A DNA stretch of 64,000 nt, taken from Chryseobacterium sp. G0162 (lineage in GTDB: Bacteria > Bacteroidota > Bacteroidia > Flavobacteriales > Weeksellaceae). Of the stretch, positions 8,337 through 18,340 are shown one piece after another. The stretch lies in the NCBI RefSeq assembly GCF_003815715.1, contig NZ_CP033922.1:2448001-2512000 (forward strand). Direction: 5' to 3'. A program made the position numbers and the translations under genes. The first letter of the stretch is position 1. The number at the start of each line of letters is the position of its first letter. The notes below the pieces were generated by a model that did no database searches, had not been told where the DNA came from, and saw nothing but the letters and a program-made list of their open reading frames with translations.

Positions 8337-8993
8337 TTATTTATTTTCTGCCGGTAAGCTTAGAAAGTATTCGGCTTCAGATTTACCCCAGTTCGGATCT
8401 AAGGAAGTTTTCGGCTTATAAGCATTAAATTTTGCCAATGCAGCCTTAAACTGCTCTATTCCTTTAGTTTTACTCCCACCATATTGTTCAGGCGTAAAAT
8501 AAGTGTCTTCTGCTTTAATCAAGGCTATTCTCGGATTGCCCGGATCCAATTTCTCTGCAATATTAAGCTCTTCCCCGGCTCTTGCTCCATCGGTCATATA
8601 TCGTTGCTGCGGATTCACCATCATTCGCATAGAATAGGCCATTTTTCTCAATAAATGAATTTCAGCATTATCTGCCCCTGCGAGATTCTGAGCCATTCCC
8701 AGGTATTTTTCAGCCTGTGCAGCAACCCCATCGAGATCCTGCACCTGTCCGCCTCGCATCATAATTCTTCCTTTTTGGATAGAAGCGAAAGCAGCATAGT
8801 ATTGAGGAAGCCATTGTGAACTTTCTTTACTTCCTATTCTTTGAAAGTCATTGGCAAGGGTCTGAAAGTCTTCTGCAGTTTTGCACGTTTCAATTTTTGC
8901 AATTTTCTCAGTCATTATTTTTTCATAATCTGTCTGAGCAAAAGCAGTTAAACTCATAAAAGCTAAAGCAAAGCTTAAAAGGTATTTTTTCAT
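8337..8993 (-). CDS. Secreted helical repeat protein, unknown function
   Basis: 218 aa with a clear signal peptide (MKKYLLSFALAFMSLTAFA, then QTDYEK), so it is exported. The mature part is all-helical with TPR-like spacing (WLPQYYAAFASIQKGRIMM, AEKYLGMAQNL, EELNIAEKLDPGNPRIALI). It starts 47 bp after the stop of the TonB receptor gene on the same strand, so the two are probably co-transcribed. It may be a periplasmic partner of that receptor; this is context only. Confidence 0.8.
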   Translation of the reverse strand: MKKYLLSFALAFMSLTAFAQTDYEKIMTEKIAKIETCKTAEDFQTLANDFQRIGSKESSQWLPQYYAAFASIQKGRIMMRGGQVQDLDGVAAQAEKYLGMAQNLAGADNAEIHLLRKMAYSMRMMVNPQQRYMTDGARAGEELNIAEKLDPGNPRIALIKAEDTYFTPEQYGGSKTKGIEQFKAALAKFNAYKPKTSLDPNWGKSEAEYFLSLPAENK

Positions 8994-9040
8994 ACTATTA
9001 ATTTTAAAAGTTAGTAATAAGGTTCTTCGAAGTTAGTTTT

Positions 9041-11287
9041 TTATAGGTTATTATTGATAGCGTCTTGTGTTTTATCTGCTCCGAAACTTATAAAAGCTCC
9101 CACAAATACAAAGGTGTTTACAGGTGGAACCACAGCTGAGCTTCTTGCCCCGTCTACTGAAAAATTATAGCCATACACATTTTTCGATCCCAGCACGTTG
9201 GAAATACTTAACACAAATACCGTAAATGCCCGTGCATCCTTTTTTCCAAGATTGGGAAGATAATTGATACTGAAATTAAGGGCATTATAGTCTTTCAGTC
9301 TTCCTTCATTTCTGGTATAATTAACTGCCTTTCCATTCTCAAATGTAGAGGCAATATCATAATAAGGTCGTCCTTTTGCATAAGTGTATGACAGGTTTAC
9401 CCCAAGTTTCCATTCAGGAATGAATCTCTTTACCACAGCAGAAAGGGTGTGTTCTGCTGCAAAACTCGGTTTGAGACTCACCGGATAATTGAGAAAATCT
9501 CTTTTAGAATCCAGGAATGAATAGGTAATCCAGTAATCTATATTTTTGAATGTTTTTTTATTGTCTCTCCAGAACAATTCAAGTCCTTTGGCATAACCAT
9601 AACCGTCATTATTCATTGCAGTTTGTACCTGTTGATTTTGTTCTTTGTCCGGTGTTACATTAAATGTTTTAATTAACTGATCATATTTTTTATAAAATGC
9701 CTCAAAACGTAAGGTTCTTCCTTCTGAAGCTCTCTGAATCTGAAAAATATAATGTTGTGATTTTTGAAAACCCAGGTTAGCCGGGCCCTTGATATATTTA
9801 CTTTCAGGATTTTGATAGAAAAGTCCATACGCAATAGAGCTTGTCCAGTCTTTTGCAAAACGATAAGCCAATGCTAACCGGGGAGCAATATTACTTTTAT
9901 TTAAATAGGATGAATGCTCTGCTCGCACCCCTACTTTAGCAGACAATGCATTACTGAAGCCTAAATCTGTTTCTACAAAAGCAGAAGAAATCAAATCTTT
10001 ATATCGTTTGTTCACCTGCTCAAAGTCTAGCTTTTCATTCGTATTATTGAACTCTAAACCTCCTCTCAATGCACTGATCCTATTTATTTTTCTTTCCATA
10101 ACAGCCTTGAAATTAATATAATTTCCATCTGTTAACAATCTGGTTTTACCTGATTCTACTTCATTGGTTTCGGTAGAGAAATTAAGATCTGATTTGTTAT
10201 ATGAGTAAGAACCACCCACATTGAGAAGATATTTTCCGAATTTCTGCCTGAAAGAGAGGTTATGATACGTATTTGCACCATTTAATCTTACCAGGGCAAA
10301 ATCATATCCGGGTTCCAAACTCTCTGTTTTCACCCCCATTTTGTTGGAATTATACATTCCGTAATATTTTAAAAATCCTCCTGACTTTGTTTTAATTCTA
10401 AAGTTGAAGTCACTGTTCAATCCTTTGGGAGCATCAATAAAATTTGTATTGAAATTAAAAACCTTTTGCATCAAATTCAACATTGAATATCCAAGGGTCG
10501 CTCCATAGGAATGGTTTTTATCTTCACTAAGCCTCTGGAAACCTGCGCTTAAAAAGATCGGTGAAATTCCAAAATCATAGGAACTCTGATCCGGCAGGTC
10601 AACACTTTCCAGTAATAATGCCCCGGAAAGAGCCTGTCCGTATAATGCAGAGTATCCGCCACTGGAAAATATATTTCCTTTAAACAAAGAAGTATTGAAC
10701 TGATCTCTCCCTGCAATTCCCGGAATAGAATTGGAAAAATAATTGTTGATAAGGCTGCCATCCATAAAGATTTTGGTTTCAGTTCCGGTACCTCCTCTGA
10801 TGAATAACCCTTCGGTACCTCCAACTTTCTGTACTCCCGGAAGATATGTTAAAGCTGAAGAAATTTGTCCGTCCGCACCGGCTGTAGTATAGATATCGAT
10901 AGGAGAAAGCAATGCGGTTGCTCTTTTTTTATCACTGGCCTCAATGGAACCCGCAGAAACCACTACGGCATCAATTTCACTGATTTGTTCTTTAAGCTGC
11001 ATATTCAACATTACCTCCTGATTATCAATAACAATGCTTCTTTCCACTTCTTCATACTTGGGATGAGTAAAAGTTAATATGTGATTGCCTTTTTCAGTCG
11101 TTTCAAAAGAAAAGTTCCCCTGAGCATCAGTTGTTGCACCATCATATGTATCTTTTAAAGTGACATTTACTTCTCCTATTCCTTTGTTTCTATACGTTAC
11201 TTTTCCTGAAACTTTCACCTGGGAATATCCCAGTATAAAAGCAAAAAAGGAAAGCAGAAGTAGTATTTTTTGTCCTTGAGTTTTCAT
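9041..11287 (-). CDS. TonB-dependent outer-membrane receptor
   Basis: 748 aa from the ATG at 11287, where a signal peptide begins (KILLLLSFFAFILGYSQ). A carboxypeptidase-regulatory-like domain follows (about 23-105, VSGKVTYRNKGIGEVNVTLK), then a plug domain with LLSPIDIYTTAGADGQISSA and FIRGGTGTETKIFMDG, and a beta-barrel to the end. The C-terminus ends in NNNL rather than Phe or Trp. No SusD gene is adjacent, so this is more likely a siderophore, metal or peptide receptor than a glycan system; the substrate cannot be read from the sequence. A LytTR-type repeat lies upstream, and an AraC regulator gene is next on the same strand. Confidence 0.9.
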   Translation of the reverse strand: MKTQGQKILLLLSFFAFILGYSQVKVSGKVTYRNKGIGEVNVTLKDTYDGATTDAQGNFSFETTEKGNHILTFTHPKYEEVERSIVIDNQEVMLNMQLKEQISEIDAVVVSAGSIEASDKKRATALLSPIDIYTTAGADGQISSALTYLPGVQKVGGTEGLFIRGGTGTETKIFMDGSLINNYFSNSIPGIAGRDQFNTSLFKGNIFSSGGYSALYGQALSGALLLESVDLPDQSSYDFGISPIFLSAGFQRLSEDKNHSYGATLGYSMLNLMQKVFNFNTNFIDAPKGLNSDFNFRIKTKSGGFLKYYGMYNSNKMGVKTESLEPGYDFALVRLNGANTYHNLSFRQKFGKYLLNVGGSYSYNKSDLNFSTETNEVESGKTRLLTDGNYINFKAVMERKINRISALRGGLEFNNTNEKLDFEQVNKRYKDLISSAFVETDLGFSNALSAKVGVRAEHSSYLNKSNIAPRLALAYRFAKDWTSSIAYGLFYQNPESKYIKGPANLGFQKSQHYIFQIQRASEGRTLRFEAFYKKYDQLIKTFNVTPDKEQNQQVQTAMNNDGYGYAKGLELFWRDNKKTFKNIDYWITYSFLDSKRDFLNYPVSLKPSFAAEHTLSAVVKRFIPEWKLGVNLSYTYAKGRPYYDIASTFENGKAVNYTRNEGRLKDYNALNFSINYLPNLGKKDARAFTVFVLSISNVLGSKNVYGYNFSVDGARSSAVVPPVNTFVFVGAFISFGADKTQDAINNNL

Positions 11288-11305
11288 AGTTTTTAATATC
11301 TGGTT

Positions 11306-11313
11306 CAAAAATA
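11306..11313 (-). promoter_or_regulatory. -7 element of the TonB receptor promoter
   Basis: TATTTTTG on the minus strand. No good -33 TTG is present, which fits a promoter needing an activator. Confidence 0.5.
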
Positions 11314-11346
11314 ATATGAAAAATGCCTTTTTGTAAAAAAATAATT

Positions 11347-11378
11347 ACTGAAAGGCATTCTTTTGTAACCGAATGGTA
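11347..11378 (-). promoter_or_regulatory. Putative LytTR direct-repeat operator
   Basis: Plus-strand reading: ACTGAAAGGCA (11347-11357) and ACCGAATGGTA (11368-11378), 21 bp apart, 34 bp from the -7 element. Same motif and geometry as the sites at 4971 and 7566. Confidence 0.6.
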
Positions 11379-11402
11379 AATACCAAGACTTACCTGTTAA
11401 AA

Positions 11403-12305
11403 TTACCCGATAGGAATACAAAAATCCACGATCATTTTTCCTTCCGGATGTTCTTTAAAATTAGAATGATAGATTTCAAAAGGAAATGTTCTTCTCATTG
11501 AGTAATGGTGTTCATTCATCCATAAAAATAAGGATACCCAGCACTGTTCAAAGTCGTTGAGCGTCACTTCACCACTCCCGACTATAAACTTTCCAGCTTC
11601 AATAGTTTCTGAAAAAACCTCTCCTTTTGAGTCCTCAAGTTTTTGATCCAGAAGCATACATGCATGAATTCTGACTTTATCCGGAGGGGTTACTTTGAAA
11701 CTGTCATGATAAACAGAAAGCATTTTGATATTTTCCCGGGGAAACAAATGATTCTTTTTTGCCCAATCTATCAATACATTGAATGAGGGTTCTACATTAG
11801 CAATCCCCAGGCTCATTACTGCAGCCAGATTCATTTCCGGCATTTCTTTCACTTCGATTTTTAAGTTCATTATTGCCCAATTTAATAGGTTTTCGATAGT
11901 GCAAATGTATTGGCTGAAAACCGTATCAACTTGTCCGTTCTTGCGCTCTGTTTGTAAAATCTTGTGAAATGTTTCGGGAGCTTTCTTTCGAAATTCTGAA
12001 GGAGGAAGTCCGTAATATTTTTTAAATGTCTTGCTGAAAACCGAGTGATTTGAAAAGCCAAGATCAAAGTAAATATCTTTGATTTCCATTTCTTTCTTTA
12101 CCGCCAGAAAAAAAGCACTTTTCTCGGTTTTTTTCCTGATGATATAATTTTGAAGAGTTTCTCCTGTAACCAGCTTAAAAATCCTGTGAAAATGAAAAGG
12201 TGAATAGGCACTGATCTCTGCTATCCTTTCCAGAGAGAGATCTGCGTCAAAGTTTGCATCAATATATTGTATGGTTTTTACAATCCGTTTTTTATAGTCT
12301 TCCAA
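11403..12305 (-). CDS. AraC-family regulator with GyrI-like ligand domain
   Basis: 300 aa. The start appears to be TTG at 12305, as no in-frame ATG lies near and a -7 element (TACCTTTG, 12332-12325) sits just upstream. Residues 5-105 hold two helix-turn-helix motifs of the AraC type (SLERIAEISAYSPFHFHRIFK and MEIKDIYFDLGFSNHSVFSK). Residues about 145-300 are a GyrI-like/SOUL-type effector-binding domain, which in relatives binds small hydrophobic ligands or drugs. It lies 115 bp upstream of the TonB receptor gene on the same strand and could regulate it, but no operator can be assigned. Confidence 0.85.
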   Translation of the reverse strand: MEDYKKRIVKTIQYIDANFDADLSLERIAEISAYSPFHFHRIFKLVTGETLQNYIIRKKTEKSAFFLAVKKEMEIKDIYFDLGFSNHSVFSKTFKKYYGLPPSEFRKKAPETFHKILQTERKNGQVDTVFSQYICTIENLLNWAIMNLKIEVKEMPEMNLAAVMSLGIANVEPSFNVLIDWAKKNHLFPRENIKMLSVYHDSFKVTPPDKVRIHACMLLDQKLEDSKGEVFSETIEAGKFIVGSGEVTLNDFEQCWVSLFLWMNEHHYSMRRTFPFEIYHSNFKEHPEGKMIVDFCIPIG

Positions 12306-12600
12306 AATAAAAAGTGTAGAATCACAAAGGTATTGATCCTAAGTATATTTCAGTTGTCTATTGTTGCTAAATAATATTGTTTCATAGTCTTTATAAACAC
12401 TATGCTTTAATGAAAAAGGATTTTTAAAGTTGTTTTTTCAACCTGAATTATCAGGATGGTAAACATGCACATTCTGAGACTAAAGGAAACTAATTAAAGC
12501 GCAATACTCACTAGAGCTTCAGAAAAAAAACTGAAATCATAAAGCGTTTTGGAAAATCTTTATTAATTTTAGCATAAATATCACTATAAATCATTTAAAA

Positions 12601-13104
12601 ATGAAAGTACAAACACTAGCATTATTGGCAGGATGTGCATTTTTGGCAGCTTCATGCGGAACTACAAAAACGTATGCCGTAAATGCCAAAAGCGGAACTC
12701 AAACAGGTGGAACGGCAAAGTTTACCCAGCAGGGAAATGATGTTATCATGAAACTGAATGTAACCAACCTTACCCCTGGAATCCACGCAGTACACATTCA
12801 TGAAAAAGGTGACTGCTCTGCAGCAGACGGAACCTCTACAGGCGGACATTGGAACCCATCCAAGAACGATCACGGAAAATGGGGTGCTGAGCACTTCCAC
12901 ATGGGAGATATAGGAAATTTGGTAGCTGACCAGAACGGAACTGCCGTTTTAACCTTCAAGACTGATAAATGGTGCCTGGGCTGTACAGATGAATCTAAAA
13001 ACATCATCGGAAAAGGTCTTATTGTACACGCTGCAGCTGATGATTTCCATACTCAGCCTACCGGAAATGCCGGAGGAAGAGTAGGATGTGTAGAAATTAA
13101 GTAA
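12601..13104 (+). CDS. sodC: Cu/Zn superoxide dismutase-family lipoprotein
   Basis: 167 aa. A lipoprotein signal with lipobox LAASC (Cys 19) places it in the envelope. The SodC copper and zinc ligands are present in order: HAVHIHEKGDCS, GGHWNPSKNDHG, HFHMGDIGNL and the C-terminal HTQPTGNAGGRVGC. The disulfide Cys pair is probably the Cys of GDCS and that of VGCVEIK. An extra Cys pair (KWCLGCTDES) is an insertion in the electrostatic loop region. It converts superoxide to peroxide and oxygen outside the cytoplasm. Monocistronic, with a shared terminator downstream. Confidence 0.93.
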   Translation: MKVQTLALLAGCAFLAASCGTTKTYAVNAKSGTQTGGTAKFTQQGNDVIMKLNVTNLTPGIHAVHIHEKGDCSAADGTSTGGHWNPSKNDHGKWGAEHFHMGDIGNLVADQNGTAVLTFKTDKWCLGCTDESKNIIGKGLIVHAAADDFHTQPTGNAGGRVGCVEIK

Positions 13105-13121
13105 TCTATTATTTACGCAAT

Positions 13122-13155
13122 AAAAAAACCGATAATTTTCATTATCGGTTTTTTT
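13122..13155. terminator. Bidirectional terminator between sodC and prc
   Basis: 14-bp stem: 7 A plus CCGATAA (13122-13135) pairs with TTATCGG plus 7 T (13142-13155); 6-nt loop. Serves both convergent genes. Confidence 0.88.
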
Positions 13156-13159
13156 ATGT

Positions 13160-15289
13160 TTATGATTTTACTCCCATCTCTGATACAATATTCATTGCTT
13201 CCTGCAGGTAAAGATCTTTTTTCAGATTCTTGATCCACATTTCAGATTTCTTTTTGAAAGCTTCGTCTTTCTTCTCTCTTTCAACTTCACTTGGATACAT
13301 AATAAACTGTAATCCGTTCTCAAATTTTGTCAATACTTTGAACTTTTCAATCTGAGATTTTCTGTGTTTCATCACTTCATTGAATTTATTGATGTTCAAA
13401 GTAATGTTTTCCTCCTTATCCAGTTTTTCTCTCCATTGAGCTGATTCTAACAGAAGCTGGTAATTTTTGTTCTTGGCCATTCTGTCTGAACTTGCTTTTT
13501 CAAGAGCCTGGATATTAAAGTAGTTAAGTTTCTCAAATTTTGTAGCCGGAATTTTATCCCAAGCCAGGGCAAAGTCGTCATAACGCTCTCCTACTTCTGC
13601 ATAGGTAAAGAAATCTTTCATCTGAATATCCGAAACAATTCCTTTTCTCTGTGTAGACTCACCTGTGATTCTATAGAACTTCTGAATCGTCAGTTTTAAA
13701 GATCCGAAATCATCTTCTGTATTCAGGAATCTGTTCAGGTCAACAAAAGTCTGAACGGTTCCTTTTCCGAAAGACTGTGGAGATCCGATTACCATAGCTC
13801 TTCCGTAGTCCTGCATTACTCCTGCAAGGATCTCAGAAGCCGATGCTGAAAGTTCGTTTTGCATGATAACAAGCGGACCTGTCCAGATTGGAGCTTCATA
13901 TTTATTCTTTAGAGTCTGTATTTTTCCATTTCCGTCCTTCACCTGTACGTAAGGTCCTGCATCCATGAAAAGCCCCATAATATCCCCTACTTCCGTTAGT
14001 GATCCACCACCATTGTTTCTAAGATCTAGAATGATTCCTTCAATATTCTGAGCTTTAAGTTTAACAATCTCATTTTTGATATCATCAGAAGCATTTCTTC
14101 CTTTTGAATTTTCAAAATCAGCGTTAAAGCTTGGAAGGTTGATAAATCCATATTTCTTACCATTCGGAGCATTTACCACAATACTTCTTGCAAAAGTATC
14201 TTCAATAGCAACTTCTTCACGGATCATGGTTACATCTTTAATAGTTCCGTCTTTTTTCTGAACGGTTAAGGTAACAGGTGTCCCTTTTTCTCCTCTGATT
14301 AATCTTACAGCTTCATCAGAAAGCATTCCTACTACATTTACAGCATCATCTTTTGGTTTTGATTTTACCTTCAGGATCTTATCTCCTTCTGAAAGCTGCT
14401 TGGATTTCCATGCAGGAGCACCAATGGTAAGAGCCCCAAGATAAAGATTTCCTTTTTTCTCCTGAATTAATGCTCCAATACCAATTACTTTACCGGTAAA
14501 CTGAGTATCAAAATCTTCTTTATCTTTTGGAGAATAATAGTTGGTATGCGGATCGAATACTTCAGTATAAGCATTCATGTACACCGTAAACCAATCCATT
14601 TTCTTTCTCTTTTTAAATCGGGTAAAAGTCTCTTTTACAAGATCTTTTACTTCATCTGTAGCTTTTTTGATCTTTTCATCCTGAGTAAGAACTTTAAGCT
14701 TAATGGTATCGTTTAATTTATACTTCTGAACAGAGTCTTTCTTCTCTTTCTGAGCTTCTTCCTTACTGTTCATCGATTCAACTTCCTGAAGAATGTTGTA
14801 TTTGATGAATTTTTTCCACTCATTATATTGTTCCTGCTTATTTGCGGGTACTTTTTTAAGCTTTGGCTCCAGGGTAAGCGTTTCATCTTCCTGAAGGTTG
14901 ATAGGCTTGCTGAAAATATCCTGAGTAATTTTATCAATTTCATCTACTCTTTGGTAAAGCCTGTCTATCGTGAGTTTATAGAAACTCAAATCCCCCTGGT
15001 TGATATAATCATCAAGCTTTGTTTCATGCTTATTGAATTCATCCATATCAGATTGCAGGAAGTATCTTTTGGCAGGGTCTACCAATTCGAAATAGTGCTT
15101 ATAAACATCTTTTGAGTAGGCATCATTGATAGGCTTCGGACTATAATGCAGGTAAGAAAGAGTGTTTTTTACGCTCACCATTATTGTCTGCATCTTTTCA
15201 TCATCGTTCTTCGGCGAGTTGAAGCAAAACATTAGACTGGTTAATGGAATAAGTAGTAAAAATTTATTCAGTTTGAAATTTTTCCACAT
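13160..15289 (-). CDS. prc: Carboxy-terminal processing (tail-specific) protease Prc
   Basis: 709 aa. N-terminal hydrophobic segment (KFLLLIPLTSLMFCF) with a possible lipid-anchor Cys, so periplasmic. A long helical N-domain is followed by a PDZ domain (about 245-335, KVIGIGALIQEKKGNLYLG) and an S41 peptidase domain with the Ser-Lys dyad: Ser in NELSASASEIL and Lys in SFGKGTVQTF. The C-terminal DUF3340-type helical domain runs to the end (KKDLYLQEAMNIVSEM). Length fits the Bacteroidota Prc family. It degrades or trims periplasmic and lipid-anchored proteins from the C-terminus. Confidence 0.92.
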   Translation of the reverse strand: MWKNFKLNKFLLLIPLTSLMFCFNSPKNDDEKMQTIMVSVKNTLSYLHYSPKPINDAYSKDVYKHYFELVDPAKRYFLQSDMDEFNKHETKLDDYINQGDLSFYKLTIDRLYQRVDEIDKITQDIFSKPINLQEDETLTLEPKLKKVPANKQEQYNEWKKFIKYNILQEVESMNSKEEAQKEKKDSVQKYKLNDTIKLKVLTQDEKIKKATDEVKDLVKETFTRFKKRKKMDWFTVYMNAYTEVFDPHTNYYSPKDKEDFDTQFTGKVIGIGALIQEKKGNLYLGALTIGAPAWKSKQLSEGDKILKVKSKPKDDAVNVVGMLSDEAVRLIRGEKGTPVTLTVQKKDGTIKDVTMIREEVAIEDTFARSIVVNAPNGKKYGFINLPSFNADFENSKGRNASDDIKNEIVKLKAQNIEGIILDLRNNGGGSLTEVGDIMGLFMDAGPYVQVKDGNGKIQTLKNKYEAPIWTGPLVIMQNELSASASEILAGVMQDYGRAMVIGSPQSFGKGTVQTFVDLNRFLNTEDDFGSLKLTIQKFYRITGESTQRKGIVSDIQMKDFFTYAEVGERYDDFALAWDKIPATKFEKLNYFNIQALEKASSDRMAKNKNYQLLLESAQWREKLDKEENITLNINKFNEVMKHRKSQIEKFKVLTKFENGLQFIMYPSEVEREKKDEAFKKKSEMWIKNLKKDLYLQEAMNIVSEMGVKS

Positions 15290-15796
<507 letters not shown>

Positions 15797-16108
15797 TGAT
15801 AAACCATACATAATACTGCACAGTATTATTCTGTTTTAATTTCATTGTTAAATTTTCTTTGGAAGATGATAAACTTATGCTAAATTTCAAAAGTAATTTA
15901 ACCCATTGGGAGTTTATTTCATTCTTTATCCAGGCTCCTTTCCATACTAAAATGTAGTGTGTATATTCCTGAAATTAAATCAATGAATGATAACCTGTTG
16001 TTTTATTGCGTCTTATTTTTAACTACATTTGATGTGTTGAAAATTCTTTTTGTTCCATTCTAAAATGAACAGATTGTACTGCATTTGTATAAAAAATTAA
16101 GATAATAT
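15797..16108. other. Intergenic, nothing recognised
   Basis: 312 bp, AT-rich, no ORF. The surE promoter probably lies within, but no clean TTG/TAnnTTTG pair was found. Confidence 0.4.
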
Positions 16109-16897
16109 ATGGAAAGACCGCTTATTCTGGTTACTAATGATGATGGAATTACAGCTCCGGGTATCAGAAATTTGATCAGTTTTATGAATGAAATCGGAGA
16201 AGTAGTTGTGGTAGCCCCCAACTCTCCTCAAAGTGGCAAAGGCCACGCTATTACGATTAACTCTACACTTAGTTACGAAGAAGTTACCCTTGATGGCCCA
16301 CAAACAGATTATTCCTGCAGTGGAACTCCTGTAGATTGTGTAAAAATGGCTCTTGATAAAATTCTGAAAAGAAGACCTGATATTGTAGTTTCAGGGATTA
16401 ATCATGGTGCTAATTCATCCATTAATGTAATCTATTCCGGAACAATGTCTGCTGCTGTTGAAGCAGGTGTTGAAGGAATTCCTGCGATCGGATTCTCATT
16501 ACTGGATTTCAGTTGGGAAGCAGATTTTAGTCAGGCTAAAGAATATATTCAGAGTATTGTAAGAAGAACTCTTGAAAATCCAATGCCGAAAGGAATTGTT
16601 CTGAATGTGAACATTCCGAAACTTCCTGCATCAGAAATAAAAGGCGTAAAGGTCTGCAAACAGGCTCATGCTAAATGGGAAGAAAGCTTTGATGAAAGAG
16701 TAAATCCACATGGGAAAAAGTATTACTGGCTAACTGGGTACTTCAATAATATGGATGATTCTGAAGATGCTGATGAAACAGCTTTGGCTAACGGATATAT
16801 TTCTATTGTACCTGTAAAGTTTGACCTTACCGCGTATGAATATATAAAAACATTGGAAGAAGTAATGGTTTTTGATACCGTAAAGGAAACTAAATAA
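16109..16897 (+). CDS. surE: 5'/3'-nucleotidase SurE
   Basis: 262 aa, full length for SurE. The metal-binding N-terminus ILVTNDDGITAPGI carries the two catalytic Asp; further ligands are the Ser of NSPQSGKG and the Asn of SGINHGANSS. SurE dephosphorylates nucleoside monophosphates and short polyphosphates in a divalent-metal-dependent way and is linked to stationary-phase survival. Single gene, followed by a strong terminator. Confidence 0.95.
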   Translation: MERPLILVTNDDGITAPGIRNLISFMNEIGEVVVVAPNSPQSGKGHAITINSTLSYEEVTLDGPQTDYSCSGTPVDCVKMALDKILKRRPDIVVSGINHGANSSINVIYSGTMSAAVEAGVEGIPAIGFSLLDFSWEADFSQAKEYIQSIVRRTLENPMPKGIVLNVNIPKLPASEIKGVKVCKQAHAKWEESFDERVNPHGKKYYWLTGYFNNMDDSEDADETALANGYISIVPVKFDLTAYEYIKTLEEVMVFDTVKETK

Positions 16898-17194
16898 TAC
16901 TGTTATTTAAAGATAAAAAAAGCGTGAAATTTGATTTCACGCTTTTTATTTTTGAGATCCTGCATATTAAGCAGATGATGCAAATTTACCCTTCGCAACT
17001 GTGACTTATGCCCAATCACCTGTGGTAAAAAATAAAAATAATATCGCTTCCCCGGCAACCTTCTAACCGCCTCAAAAAGAAGATAGACAGTAATATTCTT
17101 ACCGGAAATATGAAATAATACAGGAAAATCCATCGCTTCAAAAACAGTCCATTTCAGATTATTTACTACCTTTATTCTGACAAATAATTACAAA
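16898..17194. other. guaC upstream region with a GC-richer patch
   Basis: After the surE terminator, about 16985-17110 is clearly richer in G+C than other gaps here (gcttccccggcaacc, taaccgcctc). It holds no convincing ORF. It could be a structured leader for guaC, a decayed gene or a dispersed repeat; I cannot assign a riboswitch class. Confidence 0.3.
16917..16947 (+). terminator. Terminator after surE
   Basis: 14-bp perfect stem AAAAAGCGTGAAAT / ATTTCACGCTTTTT with a 3-nt loop and a T-run. Confidence 0.88.
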
Positions 17195-18232
17195 ATGCGT
17201 ATAGAATATGACATAAAATTAGGGTTTAAGGATGTAATGTTCCGCCCTAAGCGTTCCACATTGAAATCCCGCTCAGAAGTAAATCTGGAAAGGGAATTTA
17301 TCTTTAAACATACCCGAAAGAAATGGAGTGGAGTTCCTGTTATCGCTGCCAATATGGATACCGTAGGAACTTTTGAAATGGCAGTAGAACTGGCTAAAGA
17401 TAAGATCATCACCGCTGTACATAAACATTATACTCCTGAAGAATGGACGCAATTTCTGCAAAGCCAGCCTGAAAGTATTCATCAATATATCGCTTTAAGT
17501 ACCGGAACAGGGAAAGCAGATGAAGAAAAAATCAGAATGATTCTTGATAAGCATCCAAAAATTGAGTTTCTATGTATAGATGTTGCCAATGGTTATTCTG
17601 AGCATTTCGTTCAATTTGTGAAGACGGCAAGGGCTAATTTTCCTGATAAGATTATCATAGCCGGTAACGTTGTAACTGGTGAAATGGTAGAAGAGCTTCT
17701 TTTAGTAGGGGCAGACATCATTAAAGTAGGAATTGGACCTGGTTCAGTATGTACCACTCGTGTAAAAACAGGCGTTGGTTATCCGCAATTATCTGCGATC
17801 ATAGAATGTGCTGATGCCGCACATGGCTTAGGAGGCCATATTATTGCAGACGGAGGCTGTAAAGTTCCGGGAGATGTTGCCAAAGCTTTTGGTGGCGGTG
17901 CCGATTTCGTGATGTTGGGCGGAATGTTTGCCGGACATGATGAAAGTGGTGGTGAAATGATTGAAGAAAATGGTAAGAAATACCGTTTATTCTACGGAAT
18001 GAGTTCGAAAACAGCAATGGATAAACATTCAGGAGGAGTAGCTGAATACCGTGCTTCAGAAGGGAAAACTGTAAAAGTAGCTTATAAAGGCCCGGTTGCT
18101 GAAACCGTGAAAGATATTTTAGGAGGAGTACGTTCTACCTGTACCTATGTAGGAGCTTCCAAGCTTAAAGAACTTTCCAAAAGAACCACTTTTATAAGGG
18201 TTCAGGAACAGGAAAATCAGGTTTTTAACTAA
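17195..18232 (+). CDS. guaC: GMP reductase
   Basis: 345 aa, the length of GuaC and shorter than IMP dehydrogenase because it lacks the CBS pair. The TIM-barrel phosphate loop and catalytic Cys are in [17 protein letters not shown] (near residue 185); the NADPH/IMP segments [13 protein letters not shown] and [14 protein letters not shown] are typical. It converts GMP to IMP, ammonia and NADP+, returning guanine nucleotides to the common purine pool. Single gene, convergent with fabG. Confidence 0.93.
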   Translation: MRIEYDIKLGFKDVMFRPKRSTLKSRSEVNLEREFIFKHTRKKWSGVPVIAANMDTVGTFEMAVELAKDKIITAVHKHYTPEEWTQFLQSQPESIHQYIALSTGTGKADEEKIRMILDKHPKIEFLCIDVANGYSEHFVQFVKTARANFPDKIIIAGNVVTGEMVEELLLVGADIIKVGIGPGSVCTTRVKTGVGYPQLSAIIECADAAHGLGGHIIADGGCKVPGDVAKAFGGGADFVMLGGMFAGHDESGGEMIEENGKKYRLFYGMSSKTAMDKHSGGVAEYRASEGKTVKVAYKGPVAETVKDILGGVRSTCTYVGASKLKELSKRTTFIRVQEQENQVFN

Positions 18233-18310
18233 TAAATAATTTTTCTCGCTGATTTTTCAGATTACCCAGACCCCTGAATATAATTTTGCGTAAAAGAGAA
18301 ACAAAAAAAT

Positions 18311-18333
18311 AGGCTACACATTTTGTGTAGCCT
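18311..18333. terminator. Bidirectional terminator between guaC and fabG
   Basis: Perfect 10-bp stem AGGCTACACA / TGTGTAGCCT with a TTT loop, flanked by an A-run and a T-rich tail. Confidence 0.85.
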
Positions 18334-18340
18334 TTATATT

